From Pseudomonadales bacterium (lineage in GTDB: Bacteria > Pseudomonadota > Gammaproteobacteria > Pseudomonadales > Pseudohongiellaceae): a stretch of DNA of 64,000 nt. The DNA is taken from positions 1,680,280-1,744,279 of the forward strand of contig WLWQ01000001.1 in NCBI GenBank assembly GCA_012103535.1. The letters run 5' to 3'. The position numbers were made by a program, and so were the translations under genes. Positions 22,123 through 31,405 of the stretch are shown here, in pieces; positions within the stretch are counted from its first letter, which is position 1; each line of letters starts with the position of its first letter. The notes beneath the pieces were generated by a model, which saw only the letters and a program-made list of their open reading frames with translations, did not search any database and was not told the DNA's origin.

Positions 22123-22857
22123 CTAATGGCCGGGGCAGGCAATAGCCAATCCATCCAGCACGAGCCCGGGCACTATTTCACAATTAACCGATTCGACGAA
22201 TTTTGCCAAAAGTTGGGCATCACCCCCACTGACAAATACCCTGGTCTGTCCTGACTGCTGAGCGAGTATTTCAGCATGCTTCTCAACTATAGCGACCAGG
22301 CTTGCCAAACTGCCATTCAGGACAGCTTCATCGGTTGAATTACCCATCTCAATGGAATCTTGATGTGCGCCAGGGTCGAGGCGAATTCCAGTGTTTGCTA
22401 TCAGACTCTCTTGCATCAATTTGAGCCCGGGCAATATAAATCCCCCCAAATGAGATCCCTCAGCTGAGAGTGAATCTAGCGTGAACGCCGTGCCGCAATC
22501 TACGACTAAGCAGGCTCCTCCAGCTTTTCGGTAGGCAGCCAGCATAGCGAGCCAGCGATCAACTCCCAATCGACTTACGTCGGCATAATTGACGGTGACA
22601 CCGCCGCACTCTCTGCTTACTTCTGCCACCTGGGGTTCGAATCCCCAGTTCTCGCTGCTCCAACTAATTAGCTTATTGCTAATAGCTTGATCTCTTACAC
22701 TGCAAAAACGAAATACATCAGGCTTTTTCTGCTGGGCATAGTTGGCGAAGAACTCCTCAACATCATCAAATACACCTTCCTCGGACTCATCATCACCATG
22801 CAAGGCAGTGTGACGCCATTTGATACGTGTATTGCCTATATCCAATTCAACTATCAC
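22123..22857 (-). CDS. coaX: Type III pantothenate kinase
   Basis: A 244-residue protein with the ASKHA phosphate motif ELDIGNTRIKWR at the N terminus, GVDRWLAMLAAYR (substrate loop) and VVDCGTAFTLD (second ATP motif). It makes 4'-phosphopantothenate, the first step of CoA synthesis. The start codon is GTG (22857), 8 nt after the birA stop. The birA-coaX pairing is common in gammaproteobacteria lacking coaA. Confidence 0.95.
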   Translation of the reverse strand: MIVELDIGNTRIKWRHTALHGDDESEEGVFDDVEEFFANYAQQKKPDVFRFCSVRDQAISNKLISWSSENWGFEPQVAEVSRECGGVTVNYADVSRLGVDRWLAMLAAYRKAGGACLVVDCGTAFTLDSLSAEGSHLGGFILPGLKLMQESLIANTGIRLDPGAHQDSIEMGNSTDEAVLNGSLASLVAIVEKHAEILAQQSGQTRVFVSGGDAQLLAKFVESVNCEIVPGLVLDGLAIACPGH

Positions 22858-22865
22858 GACACAGA

Positions 22866-23660
22866 TTACTCGCTAGCTTCTCGTAAGGAAGGAAATATTT
22901 CTCCACCCGAAATTTTTAGTATGCCCTCCGCAGTTTGCAGCAAGAGAGCACCATTTTCATCTACACCCTGGCAACGTCCTATTTTTTGACTGTTGCCGTT
23001 TTGAATCACGATATCGCGCTCCAGATAACGGTCATGCTTATTCCATGCAGTCTGGAAAGTTGAGAATCCTGAATCTTGAAACTTAACTATATTTTCCAGT
23101 AGAAGATTAGTCGTACTTGCAGCGAGTTGTTCCATACTTGGACCATCAGGCAGCAACTCTTCGATGTCAGTAACGGGTCTGTCGATACTCTGCTTCTGAT
23201 CTTCGGTAAGCTTAAAATTTATTCCAATACCAAAAACCACCCAAGTTTGATTATTCTCACTGCGTGATTCCAATAAGATTCCCGATAATTTTTTGTTTCC
23301 AACCAAAATGTCGTTTGGCCATTTCAATTGTAAATTCCTTGCCCCAAAGTCTTGAATGGCAGTGTGTGTGCTTATTGCTGTAATGAGACTTAAGCCTTGC
23401 AGAGCATCAGCATTAATTGAAAAGGGGTAGACCAGCGAAAGATATAATCCACTTCCGGACGGACTCACCCAAATTCGCCCTCTTCTGCCGCGACCGGCTG
23501 ACTGTGAATTCGCAATAATTAGTTGAACGCCCTCGACACCTGAGCCAAGCAAACGTCCGGCCTCGGCATTGGTAGAATCTAACTCTGAAAACACATGTAG
23601 ATTGGCAATCGAATTAGTTGAATTTATTGAAAGTAGTTCTTTGAGCTTGTTTCTGTCCAT
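22866..23660 (-). CDS. birA: Biotin-[acetyl-CoA-carboxylase] ligase, catalytic domain only
   Basis: A 264-residue biotin protein ligase with the biotinyl-AMP motif SAGRGRRGRIWVSP, LQLKWPNDILVGNKKLSGIL, and a C-terminal SH3-like domain (GRCQGVDENGALLLQ). It attaches biotin to AccB. E. coli BirA has about 55 extra N-terminal residues forming a DNA-binding helix-turn-helix; they are missing here, so it is probably an enzyme without repressor function. Confidence 0.92.
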   Translation of the reverse strand: MDRNKLKELLSINSTNSIANLHVFSELDSTNAEAGRLLGSGVEGVQLIIANSQSAGRGRRGRIWVSPSGSGLYLSLVYPFSINADALQGLSLITAISTHTAIQDFGARNLQLKWPNDILVGNKKLSGILLESRSENNQTWVVFGIGINFKLTEDQKQSIDRPVTDIEELLPDGPSMEQLAASTTNLLLENIVKFQDSGFSTFQTAWNKHDRYLERDIVIQNGNSQKIGRCQGVDENGALLLQTAEGILKISGGEIFPSLREASE

Positions 23661-23694
23661 AGAGTGATATGTGGCACTATTTATTTAGAGCTAA

Positions 23695-23741
23695 ATAAAA
23701 AAGGAGCAGTATTCTGTGCAACGCACTAAAAACTGCCCCTT
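23695..23741 (-). terminator. Rho-independent terminator downstream of cstA
   Basis: On the minus strand AGGGGCAGT pairs with ACTGCTCCT (one G-U/mismatch) around a 21-nt loop and is followed by seven Ts. It lies about 30 nt beyond the cstA-type stop codon, separating it from birA. Confidence 0.65.
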
Positions 23742-23771
23742 CTTCGGCCAAGTAGTTCTTGGCATTACATC

Positions 23772-25511
23772 TTAATCACCAGAAGATGTTACTGACCCTT
23801 CGTCATCTCCTGTGCTATCTCCTGCACTATCTCCTTCAATACCCTCGGCTTTAAGCTTGGAAGCTACCGACCAGGATTCAAGAATAATAAATACCGAAGA
23901 AACAATAACTGCGGTTTGAATTAGTACAAGAATCCACTGTCCATCTCTCACATAACTAATGACGTACCAAATACCGGCCCAGGTAGCCATGACCAAGATA
24001 AAGCATAAAGGAATTAGCAGATTCTTCGCGGGCCGCCCCAGTCTCATTAAGTATATCGAGATTACGATTAAGGTCATGCTCGCTAATATTTGATTGGTAG
24101 CACCGAATACCGGCCAGATAAGCGTTCCGCCATCACCGGGGTAATTGCCGTTGGAAACGCCAAATGCTAGTAGCAAACATGCGCCGACAGCGACAAAGGT
24201 AGAGATGTAGTTACTCTTTAGGGGCTTAATTTGATAGATGTTGCCCCATTCCTGAATGATGTAGCGAGTTAAACGCAAACCAGCGTCCATCGTAGTTCCT
24301 GCGAATAGGACTACCATCACTGCTAACATGGTTTGAGCGAATGCCAGCGGTATTCCCCAGCCTTCGGAAATCAGCAAGGCACCACCGGCAATGAAGCCGC
24401 CTGCCGATGGGCCGCCAGTAAAGCTTGGATAGATTGCATCCCAGCCACCTGCTACCGAAGCCGCGTACAAGGAACCGGTTACTGCAACAATAGTTATCAA
24501 TGCCAGCGACCCTTCTCCTAATGCACCCAGGTATCCAACAAAACGTGCGTCTTTTTCATTGTTAAGCTGCTTAGCACTGGTCCCTGATGACACGATGCCG
24601 TGGAAACCAGAAAGTGCACCGCAGGCGATGGTGACAAATAGGATCGGCAAGATTGGCGGTGTCCCTTCCGCTACATCGTTAAATGCTGGCGCTGCTACAT
24701 CCGGGGTTGTTAAAAGCACAGCGGTATAAAGAACAAAGAGTCCCACGACTAACTGAGCACCGTTAATATAGTCCCGTGGTTGCAGCAATAGCCAAACTGG
24801 CAACATCGATGCAATACCTGCATAGACGTAAAGCAAAATAATCCAATCACCTCTTTCGCCTAATCCGAACAGAGGATCAGGAAGCGTGAGGGGCATGATG
24901 CTGCCTATGTAAATTGTGTAATAAAGAATCGTTACGCCAATAATGGAAATTGCCAGAAGATTAAATTTTCTGCGTATCAGCACACCAACTGCGATGGCAA
25001 CTGGAATAGCTGCCCAGGCAGGAAATACCGATTCAGGATAAATCACCATCTCGTCTGCAATGATAGTGGCGAACATTGCATTCACTAACACCAACAGTAG
25101 AAAGATGATGATCATTAACACCGATCGAACACGCACGCTAATAATGCTTTCGGAAAGCGCACCGATCGATTTTGCGTCGTGTCTATTACTCGCCCACAAT
25201 GCACCAAAGTCATGAACGCCGGCAAAGAAGATAGAGCCAAGGGTTACCCATAAGAGTGCGGGTGCCCATCCCCAATAAACTGCGATAGCAGGTCCAACAA
25301 TAGGAGCAGCGCCGGCTACAGCGGTAAAGTGAGAACCCCAGAGTACATACTTATTGGTGGGAACATAATCAACGCCGTCGTCAAAACGGTGAGCGGGAGT
25401 CTCATAATTTGGATCCAGCCGATAAATTTTTTCGGCAATGTATTTAGAATAAACGAACCATCCAAAGGTGAATCCGACTAAGCCGAAAATGACGATAAAG
25501 AGCGAGGACAT
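23772..25511 (-). CDS. cstA: CstA/BtsT-family transporter (carbon starvation protein A)
   Basis: A 579-residue membrane protein with about 16 hydrophobic segments. CstA-family motifs are present: YKSKYIA-type N terminus (WFVYSKYIAEKIYRLD), GTPAHRF-like ETPAHRFDDGVDYVPTN, HFTAVAGAAPIVGPAIAV, GALSGFHGIVSSGTSAKQL and FGATNQILASMTL. E. coli relatives import pyruvate (BtsT) or peptides (CstA). The ATG at 25511 is chosen (MSSLFIVIFGLV, GGGAG upstream); the frame extends to 25592 without conservation. It is monocistronic between two terminators. Confidence 0.92.
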   Translation of the reverse strand: MSSLFIVIFGLVGFTFGWFVYSKYIAEKIYRLDPNYETPAHRFDDGVDYVPTNKYVLWGSHFTAVAGAAPIVGPAIAVYWGWAPALLWVTLGSIFFAGVHDFGALWASNRHDAKSIGALSESIISVRVRSVLMIIIFLLLVLVNAMFATIIADEMVIYPESVFPAWAAIPVAIAVGVLIRRKFNLLAISIIGVTILYYTIYIGSIMPLTLPDPLFGLGERGDWIILLYVYAGIASMLPVWLLLQPRDYINGAQLVVGLFVLYTAVLLTTPDVAAPAFNDVAEGTPPILPILFVTIACGALSGFHGIVSSGTSAKQLNNEKDARFVGYLGALGEGSLALITIVAVTGSLYAASVAGGWDAIYPSFTGGPSAGGFIAGGALLISEGWGIPLAFAQTMLAVMVVLFAGTTMDAGLRLTRYIIQEWGNIYQIKPLKSNYISTFVAVGACLLLAFGVSNGNYPGDGGTLIWPVFGATNQILASMTLIVISIYLMRLGRPAKNLLIPLCFILVMATWAGIWYVISYVRDGQWILVLIQTAVIVSSVFIILESWSVASKLKAEGIEGDSAGDSTGDDEGSVTSSGD

Positions 25512-25651
25512 AAAGCGATCTCCCGGATTTTTATTATGATTTCTTTGCGACGCATCATAGCAAGTTAGCGCGCCGCGGCACAATGCGGCCACTCGGTAAA
25601 ACAGCCCAGAAAATCACCGTTTCCAGCTATTTTTCCAGGCTATTTGCCAAT

Positions 25652-25684
25652 AAAAAACCCGACCACTCTGGAGTGATCGGGTTT
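25652..25684 (-). terminator. Rho-independent terminator downstream of the first PHM-like gene
   Basis: On the minus strand AAACCCGATCACT pairs with AGTGGTCGGGTTT (one G-U) followed by a T-run. It lies about 20 nt beyond the stop at 25704. Its stem is almost the same as the terminator at 32622-32659. Confidence 0.88.
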
Positions 25685-25703
25685 AATTAAAGCTGCCTAT
25701 ACC

Positions 25704-27407
25704 CTAGTTGGTGGGTTTAGCTGCGTGGTATGTCCAATAACCAATGAACATTTCATCCCAGCTCTGCAATCCAAAGGTCAATTCCTTACTAGGATCGGGA
25801 TTTGCGGGATTATGCTCGGAATTATCGAAGGCGCCGGTAACGTGAACCTGCGTTCCTGCCGGTAATGTTATTGGATCTTCCAGGGCATAAGTTGGCTGCC
25901 AGGCATAGCTGTAATTTGGAACGCTTAGCAAATCTATCATGCTGCCGTCAGGATACTCGGCACTGAACTTCATATCTTTGCCACGAAAATGCATGTGAGC
26001 TCGCAATCCGGTTACAACTACGTCCTCATTAAAAACGTAGCGTGCCGACGCTTCGTGATCTTGCTCATAAGGAGGAATTCGAAACATGCCGGAAACAGAT
26101 TGGGTAAAATTTTCGTACATTGGCGGCTCATCATACATATAGAGACCAAGCAGCGTTTCGTCTGACGTTTCCCGCCCGTTAGTCGTATAGTGAAATTGCA
26201 TGTTGAGTTTGTGGCCCGCTGGAATATAGACTCCAGTGTTTTCGGGAAAAGCCATCGCATCTACTTTTCCTGGGGCATAGCCTTCGAGAAATCTGGTTGC
26301 CACATTTCCTTGAGCAGCTTCACCTTCAACTACTTCTTGAGGCGCAGTTACGTAAGTTAGTAGATGGTGCAATACCGCCTCATCACCAGCGATGTATTGA
26401 ACAGCCTTGACCCATTTATCTTCTTCAAACGGAAGTTCCACATCGACATTGATGTAGTCCAATACACCGGTTGCAGGAACTTCATGCTTAGGCGCGGTAA
26501 CGATGTAGTCAGGTTCACCCAGCTGCCATTCGCGTCGATCAGGAAATTTCACAACGGTTAATGGATCAACTACTGCAGCACCTTTTGGCGCGCCCGCATC
26601 AATCCAATGCACGAGCTTTTGCAGGTCGGAGTCAGAAATGTAACGGGCGTTACTGAATTCACCGATATGGGGATCAACTTGAGTAGGTGGCATCCGCTTG
26701 GTGAGCAAGGTTTCGCGAATCATCGGAGACCAGCCCTGCAGCATTAAGTGACTATCCATTGCGAAAGGTCCAATTCCGCCTTCACGATGACAAGTGGCAC
26801 ATTGCTCCGCAATGATCGGTGCAATCTCAGTTTCATAATCGGGAACGTTGTCTGCGTGTAGCTGTTGGACAGGAAATTGTAAGTCACAGCCTTGAACAGG
26901 CTCTACAATTGTAGCGTCAGCGCCACCATTCAATTCCGTATTTAGAACTTCTGCCGCCGAGCCTTCAGCACCACCGCGATACAGAATTGTAAGTCTGTCC
27001 GGATCCAATATAGCGAGCTCGCCAGCTTTTGATAGCGATAATGTCTCAGTGACGAGCTGCCCATTATCGACCAACAAAGAAACATCAAAACCAATACCAT
27101 CTCGATTTGCCCGAAGCACATCAATATCGGTTTCTGTTGACGCATTAATTAGCGCAAAAGAAACCTGCTGATCTGAAAAATTCGATTGCAATGATTCGAA
27201 CTGACTAAGTGCAGATTCGATACTTGCACAGCTACCGTCGTAAGACATAAGCACCAAGGCTTCTTGATGTCGGTAACGACTCAGCTGATGAAATACTCCA
27301 TCGCTGTCTAGTAGAGCAAAATCTCCGACACGATCAGGCAAGGCAAATACGGTGCTTACGAATGAACAGGAAAAGATAACCGCTAATACGCTGGATAGCT
27401 TTTTCAT
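25704..27407 (-). CDS. Secreted redoxin-heme c-copper monooxygenase fusion (PHM-like), copy 1
   Basis: A 567-residue exported protein with a signal peptide (1-22). Residues about 25-165 have a thioredoxin/peroxiredoxin-like fold with one Cys (SYDGSCAS) and no CxxC. A c-type heme motif CATCH (C203, C206, H207) follows, with a likely distal Met in KRMPP (M239). The C-terminal half matches the copper type II monooxygenase fold of PHM and dopamine beta-monooxygenase. All six copper ligands have counterparts: HH (347-348), HYTT (H406), HMH (471, 473) and DEM (M553). PHM hydroxylates a C-alpha of a C-terminal glycine with O2 and two electrons; the substrate here is unknown. A second copy lies upstream on the same strand. 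Confidence 0.88.
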   Translation of the reverse strand: MKKLSSVLAVIFSCSFVSTVFALPDRVGDFALLDSDGVFHQLSRYRHQEALVLMSYDGSCASIESALSQFESLQSNFSDQQVSFALINASTETDIDVLRANRDGIGFDVSLLVDNGQLVTETLSLSKAGELAILDPDRLTILYRGGAEGSAAEVLNTELNGGADATIVEPVQGCDLQFPVQQLHADNVPDYETEIAPIIAEQCATCHREGGIGPFAMDSHLMLQGWSPMIRETLLTKRMPPTQVDPHIGEFSNARYISDSDLQKLVHWIDAGAPKGAAVVDPLTVVKFPDRREWQLGEPDYIVTAPKHEVPATGVLDYINVDVELPFEEDKWVKAVQYIAGDEAVLHHLLTYVTAPQEVVEGEAAQGNVATRFLEGYAPGKVDAMAFPENTGVYIPAGHKLNMQFHYTTNGRETSDETLLGLYMYDEPPMYENFTQSVSGMFRIPPYEQDHEASARYVFNEDVVVTGLRAHMHFRGKDMKFSAEYPDGSMIDLLSVPNYSYAWQPTYALEDPITLPAGTQVHVTGAFDNSEHNPANPDPSKELTFGLQSWDEMFIGYWTYHAAKPTN

Positions 27408-27645
27408 TGAATGTCTCCGGCAGGCTCAGAATGTATGAAGTTTAAACTATGTCCCCAAAAATAGGCATACTATTAATAGGAGTTTGTAATGGGAAATCAG
27501 CGATTTGTCGCAAAAATTACTGATTACCTATATATAAGAAGAAAGAACAGCTTTCCTCAACGGCGGGCCGCCTGGTAAACACCGGCAGCCCTGTAACGCA
27601 CGTCATTTAAATTCTAGGTTTGAGGCCCGACTACTGAATCCAGGC

Positions 27646-29412
27646 TCAGTTACTGGTTTTATGGTAAGAAAAATACCCGATGAACATTTCGTCCCAGCTT
27701 TGGGCACCTCCCCTAACTTCAGCATCGGGGTCTGGATTGCCAAGATTATATTGGGAATTGTCAAAGGCGCCTTCGATCATGACCCTGGAACCAGCTGGTA
27801 ACAACATTGGATCTGTCAGTCGGTAAGTTGGCTGCCAGGCAAAATTATAGTCAGGCACATTTATAATGTCGTCTTTCGTGCCATCAGGATAGATAACGCT
27901 AAAGCGCATATGTTTTCCGCGATAGTGCATGTGTGGTCGCAAACCATGCAACATGACTTCGTCTTCGAATACATGGGAAGCACTCATCTTATGTTCATTT
28001 GTTCTGGGTGGAATGACCAGGTTTCTGCCACCGTGGCTAAGCGAATAGGTTGAATATTGATGTTCAGGTTTTGCATCAGCGAAATAGAGACCGAGCAGAG
28101 TACTGTCCACGGTCTCTTTTCCAAAAGTCGTATAGTGCAGTGACATCTGAACGGCAGAACCTGCGGGGATAAACATTCCGGAATTTTCTGGGTAGGTTGC
28201 AGCCTCATCTTTGCCTGGTGCATAACCTTCCAGGAACTCGCGGTAACTATCATTTTCGCCTTCGACGATTCTCTCATCGTAATCCGCCGGGACGATGTAA
28301 CTTAGCAAGTGATGCAATACACGTCTGTCTCCAGGAATATGCTGAACCGACTTGACCCACTTGTCCTCTTCGAAGGGAAGATTAATCGTGACATTTTCGT
28401 AATCCAAAACACCAGTTGCTGGAACCGTGAAAGCTGGTACTTCAACAATATAATCAGGCTCTCCCAATTCCCACACTGTTTCTGGCGGTGAAATTCGAGT
28501 AAGTGGATCAACTTCGCTATTACCCCGCGGGGCTCCAGCATCTATCCAGTGAATCAAGCTTTGCAGTTCACTCGGATCCATATATCGAGCGTTAGTGAAA
28601 TGATTAATACTCGGATCTACCTGGGCAGGAGGCATGCGCTTGGTCATGATGACTTCTTTCATCATTGGCGACCAACCCTGAACCATCATATGTGAATCCA
28701 TCGCGAAAGGTGCAATTCCACCTTCAACATGGCAGCTCACGCATTTTTCTTCGAGAATTGGGGCAATATCCGTTGCGTAATCCGGGGACGTTTGTGCATG
28801 TTGGTCACGCTTTGGAAATTGCAATGCACAGCCGACTGCCTCGGTTTCTACCGTGGCATCGAATGAATCCATCTCACCGGCAACTACTGCTGCCAAAGTA
28901 TCAGCCAGATCGCTAGTGCCCGCTCTGGCAATAATGTTTCTTTCAGGACGCGCTCTTCGCGGATCTATATCCAGGCCACCCCGATAAAGAACTTGAAATC
29001 GGTTTGGTTCCAGCACGATGATTTCACCCGCCTTCGAAAGACCTAAGCTTTCAGCGATAAGCTGGCTGTCATCCAAGAGAATTGGCAAATCAACATTGTA
29101 CAAATCGTCCATTAAACGAATCGCTTCAAGATTGTCTTCAGCAGAAGAATTGATAGCCAGAAAATCTACGCCTTGGCCTTCCCAGGTAGTCCGCAGCAAA
29201 CGATATTTTGGAAGTTTTTCTATACTCTCAAGACAAGTGGTGGCAGTGGAGATGATTACTACAGCTTTGCTTTCACCATACTTGCGTAACTGATGATAGT
29301 TACCCTCATGATCGAGTAGTGCAAAGTTCCCTACGCGTTCAGTTGCCGAACTCACCTGACCAATCATCAGTGTCGCCACAAACAGCGATAGTGCCCAGCT
29401 TAATTTTCTCAT
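27646..29412 (-). CDS. Secreted redoxin-heme c-copper monooxygenase fusion (PHM-like), copy 2
   Basis: A 588-residue paralogue of the neighbouring copy, same domain order: signal peptide (1-22), redoxin-like fold (about 25-175; single Cys in STATTC), heme motif CVSCH (C224, C227, H228) with KRMPP, then the copper monooxygenase fold with HH (367-368), HYTT (H426), HMH (494, 496) and DEM (M576). The ATG at 29412 is preferred (GAGG 8 nt upstream, signal peptide immediately after); the frame runs to 29517 without a leader. It lies 238 bp upstream of copy 1, so each may have its own promoter. Confidence 0.88.
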   Translation of the reverse strand: MRKLSWALSLFVATLMIGQVSSATERVGNFALLDHEGNYHQLRKYGESKAVVIISTATTCLESIEKLPKYRLLRTTWEGQGVDFLAINSSAEDNLEAIRLMDDLYNVDLPILLDDSQLIAESLGLSKAGEIIVLEPNRFQVLYRGGLDIDPRRARPERNIIARAGTSDLADTLAAVVAGEMDSFDATVETEAVGCALQFPKRDQHAQTSPDYATDIAPILEEKCVSCHVEGGIAPFAMDSHMMVQGWSPMMKEVIMTKRMPPAQVDPSINHFTNARYMDPSELQSLIHWIDAGAPRGNSEVDPLTRISPPETVWELGEPDYIVEVPAFTVPATGVLDYENVTINLPFEEDKWVKSVQHIPGDRRVLHHLLSYIVPADYDERIVEGENDSYREFLEGYAPGKDEAATYPENSGMFIPAGSAVQMSLHYTTFGKETVDSTLLGLYFADAKPEHQYSTYSLSHGGRNLVIPPRTNEHKMSASHVFEDEVMLHGLRPHMHYRGKHMRFSVIYPDGTKDDIINVPDYNFAWQPTYRLTDPMLLPAGSRVMIEGAFDNSQYNLGNPDPDAEVRGGAQSWDEMFIGYFSYHKTSN

Positions 29413-29784
29413 TTCGGATTCCTCATTCACCTTACCCCTCTTTCTCTGCGGCGGGGATAAAGTGCCCAAATCAATAGATGCGAATCTTATCGCAAAACCC
29501 CATTTCGAGTTACACACAGTCCTTTACGAGATGTAACAAATTGAAATCTGCCAAAGTAGTCGAAACTTGAAAAAATCTTAAATATCAGATAGCTAACTTA
29601 ATAACCCGCAATCAAAACTGTCACAAGTTCGCAGCGAAGTCGCAATAGATGTCGCCCTTCATCGTAGCCAATGAAACATCTGCCAAAAGTAGCTTTGCGA
29701 GACTGATTGGAAGAATTTTGCCGATCTCATAGACCATAAAAGTGCCATTTGGCACTTTCATGGGCAAAAAGGATTTGGATTGGC
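29413..29784. other. Intergenic region with weak terminator
   Basis: No gene is visible in these 372 bp. A hairpin AAAGTGCC-ATTT-GGCACTTT (29739-29758) with a short T-run on the minus strand lies about 27 nt beyond the HupE-like stop and may terminate it. The rest should contain the promoter of the PHM-like copy 2; no near-consensus one stands out. Confidence 0.45.
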
Positions 29785-31170
29785 CTAGTTTTCTGCTTTT
29801 ACTTTTTGACCAAAGTTAAAGCTGGAAAAGGAATCGATAAGTGCAAACTTTCTAAACACTTCATACATGGCCCAAAGTGCAGCAAAAATTACAATCAACA
29901 TCATTCCCCAGCGCATGAGTCCAGCGAAAAACAGAGAATCGAAAACTGGCATCTGGAATTGGTACAGGCTTAAAGTGGTTCCCCTTTCCAACATCCAATG
30001 CCAGGCACTATGTGCCAATAGTGCCGAGAGCAAAATTGCTCCGATGCGCTCACGAACGAAATACTTAAACAGCAAATTAAGCACTGGGATAACCAGAATT
30101 AAAATAAAAATCTGGCCGATTTCAACGCCGACATTGAACGCAAGTAACGATGAAAATAGATGGCCGCCTGCAAACTGCAAAGTTTCACTAAAGAGAAAAG
30201 AAAAACCAAAACCGTGCACCAAACCAAATCCAAAGGTAACGATCCACCTATGCTCCAGTTTCGCACCAACAATATTTTCAAATGCCATATAGACGATGGA
30301 AAGGGCAATTAGTGTTTCGATGAGCGGCGGGAACCATAGTGCACTCGGTGCCATACCGAAGGCGGATCCAATTAAAGTAATTGAGTGGGCAACGGTAAAT
30401 GAAGTGACTACTGGTATGAGTGCACGAATAGAACGGAGTGGAATCACCAGACAGAACAAAAATAACAAGTGATCGATGCCTTCCAGAATATGTTCGAACC
30501 CCATCGTAATGAAGCGCAATGCCGCCTGATGCCAGCGAGGATCGAGTTCGACTACGCCGGGATTTCCAAGATAGTTAAATACGCGTTCCGCACCATTGGG
30601 CACCAAAAAGCGCAACACCGTGGTGGTTTGATCGGATAAAGTGGCTAGTTCAGGATTTATGGAGAATTCCGAATCTTCAGACTGGATTGGATAAGTTACC
30701 AGTACATCGAGCACTCCCTGGCGCCAAAAAAGGTCGACAGAATCATCCAGTGGCGGGCTTTGAATGTTGGCCAGAGCGGTTTCAAAGTCTACGAAGGATC
30801 GATTTGACGGCAGTGCCACTCTGGTCCGGCGTAATTCTTTTTCTGTTAGTTCTATGCCGTTTTCATAGAAGTTAAGTGATTCGGTGATGTAAATGCGCGC
30901 CGCATCGTCCAATGCGAATTGGGCTTCTGAAAACTGCAAGAAGCCTGGTCCGCGCAAAGGAAAACTTATTTCTCCCAAGGCTTCCATAGGCACTCTTAAT
31001 AAGGCAGTGAGAACATTTCCTTCAGGTTTGACGAATGCATATACAGTGACACGGGAAGGAATGTCATGGGCCTGCCCTAAAGTCGGTATTGCGGTGATTA
31101 TAAAAAGTGCCAGAAAACGCACCGCAAGCGCGCTAAGTAGAATCGATTTTAGAGCAATAAAGTACTTCAT
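29785..31170 (-). CDS. HupE/UreJ-family membrane protein with periplasmic domain
   Basis: A 461-residue protein. After a signal/membrane segment (about 10-34) comes a roughly 190-residue extracytoplasmic domain. A C-terminal membrane half has about seven helices with the family motif MGFEHILEGIDHLLFLFCL and TVAHSITLIG, then GLVHGFGFSFLF. HupE/UreJ proteins are linked to nickel or cobalt uptake, and relatives with this long N-terminal domain occur beside many metal enzymes. Sitting between PHM-like and PAL-like genes, a role in metal supply is possible but is inference. It diverges from the PAL-like gene at 31406. Confidence 0.8.
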   Translation of the reverse strand: MKYFIALKSILLSALAVRFLALFIITAIPTLGQAHDIPSRVTVYAFVKPEGNVLTALLRVPMEALGEISFPLRGPGFLQFSEAQFALDDAARIYITESLNFYENGIELTEKELRRTRVALPSNRSFVDFETALANIQSPPLDDSVDLFWRQGVLDVLVTYPIQSEDSEFSINPELATLSDQTTTVLRFLVPNGAERVFNYLGNPGVVELDPRWHQAALRFITMGFEHILEGIDHLLFLFCLVIPLRSIRALIPVVTSFTVAHSITLIGSAFGMAPSALWFPPLIETLIALSIVYMAFENIVGAKLEHRWIVTFGFGLVHGFGFSFLFSETLQFAGGHLFSSLLAFNVGVEIGQIFILILVIPVLNLLFKYFVRERIGAILLSALLAHSAWHWMLERGTTLSLYQFQMPVFDSLFFAGLMRWGMMLIVIFAALWAMYEVFRKFALIDSFSSFNFGQKVKAEN

Positions 31171-31312
31171 AACTTCTTATTAATTTTTCGGAAAAACAGT
31201 AGGTTAGCACAATGCCAGGGATGCATAACATAAACCAATGAAGGGGCTTTCGAAATGCTTTCAGCAGGCTGTTACAAAATCTTACAAGTGCCCATCTTAA
31301 AAAATTGCTTGT

Positions 31313-31345
31313 GAGTATACTGTCTCACTATTAGTCAGTATACTC
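31313..31345. promoter_or_regulatory. Operator-like inverted repeat before the first PAL-like gene
   Basis: Perfect 10-bp arms GAGTATACTG (31313-31322) and CAGTATACTC (31336-31345) are separated by 13 bp, so arm centres are 23 bp apart, about two helix turns. A possible promoter (TTGCTT at 31305, TATTAG at 31329, 18-bp spacer) would place the site across the polymerase footprint. It lies in the divergent gap between the HupE-like gene and the PAL-like gene. Confidence 0.5.
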
Positions 31346-31405
31346 AGCTCTTGCTCTGAGAGTCAGTCAGCCTGCGCCTTTGCGGGCATTAAGAGGAGAA
31401 TAAAA

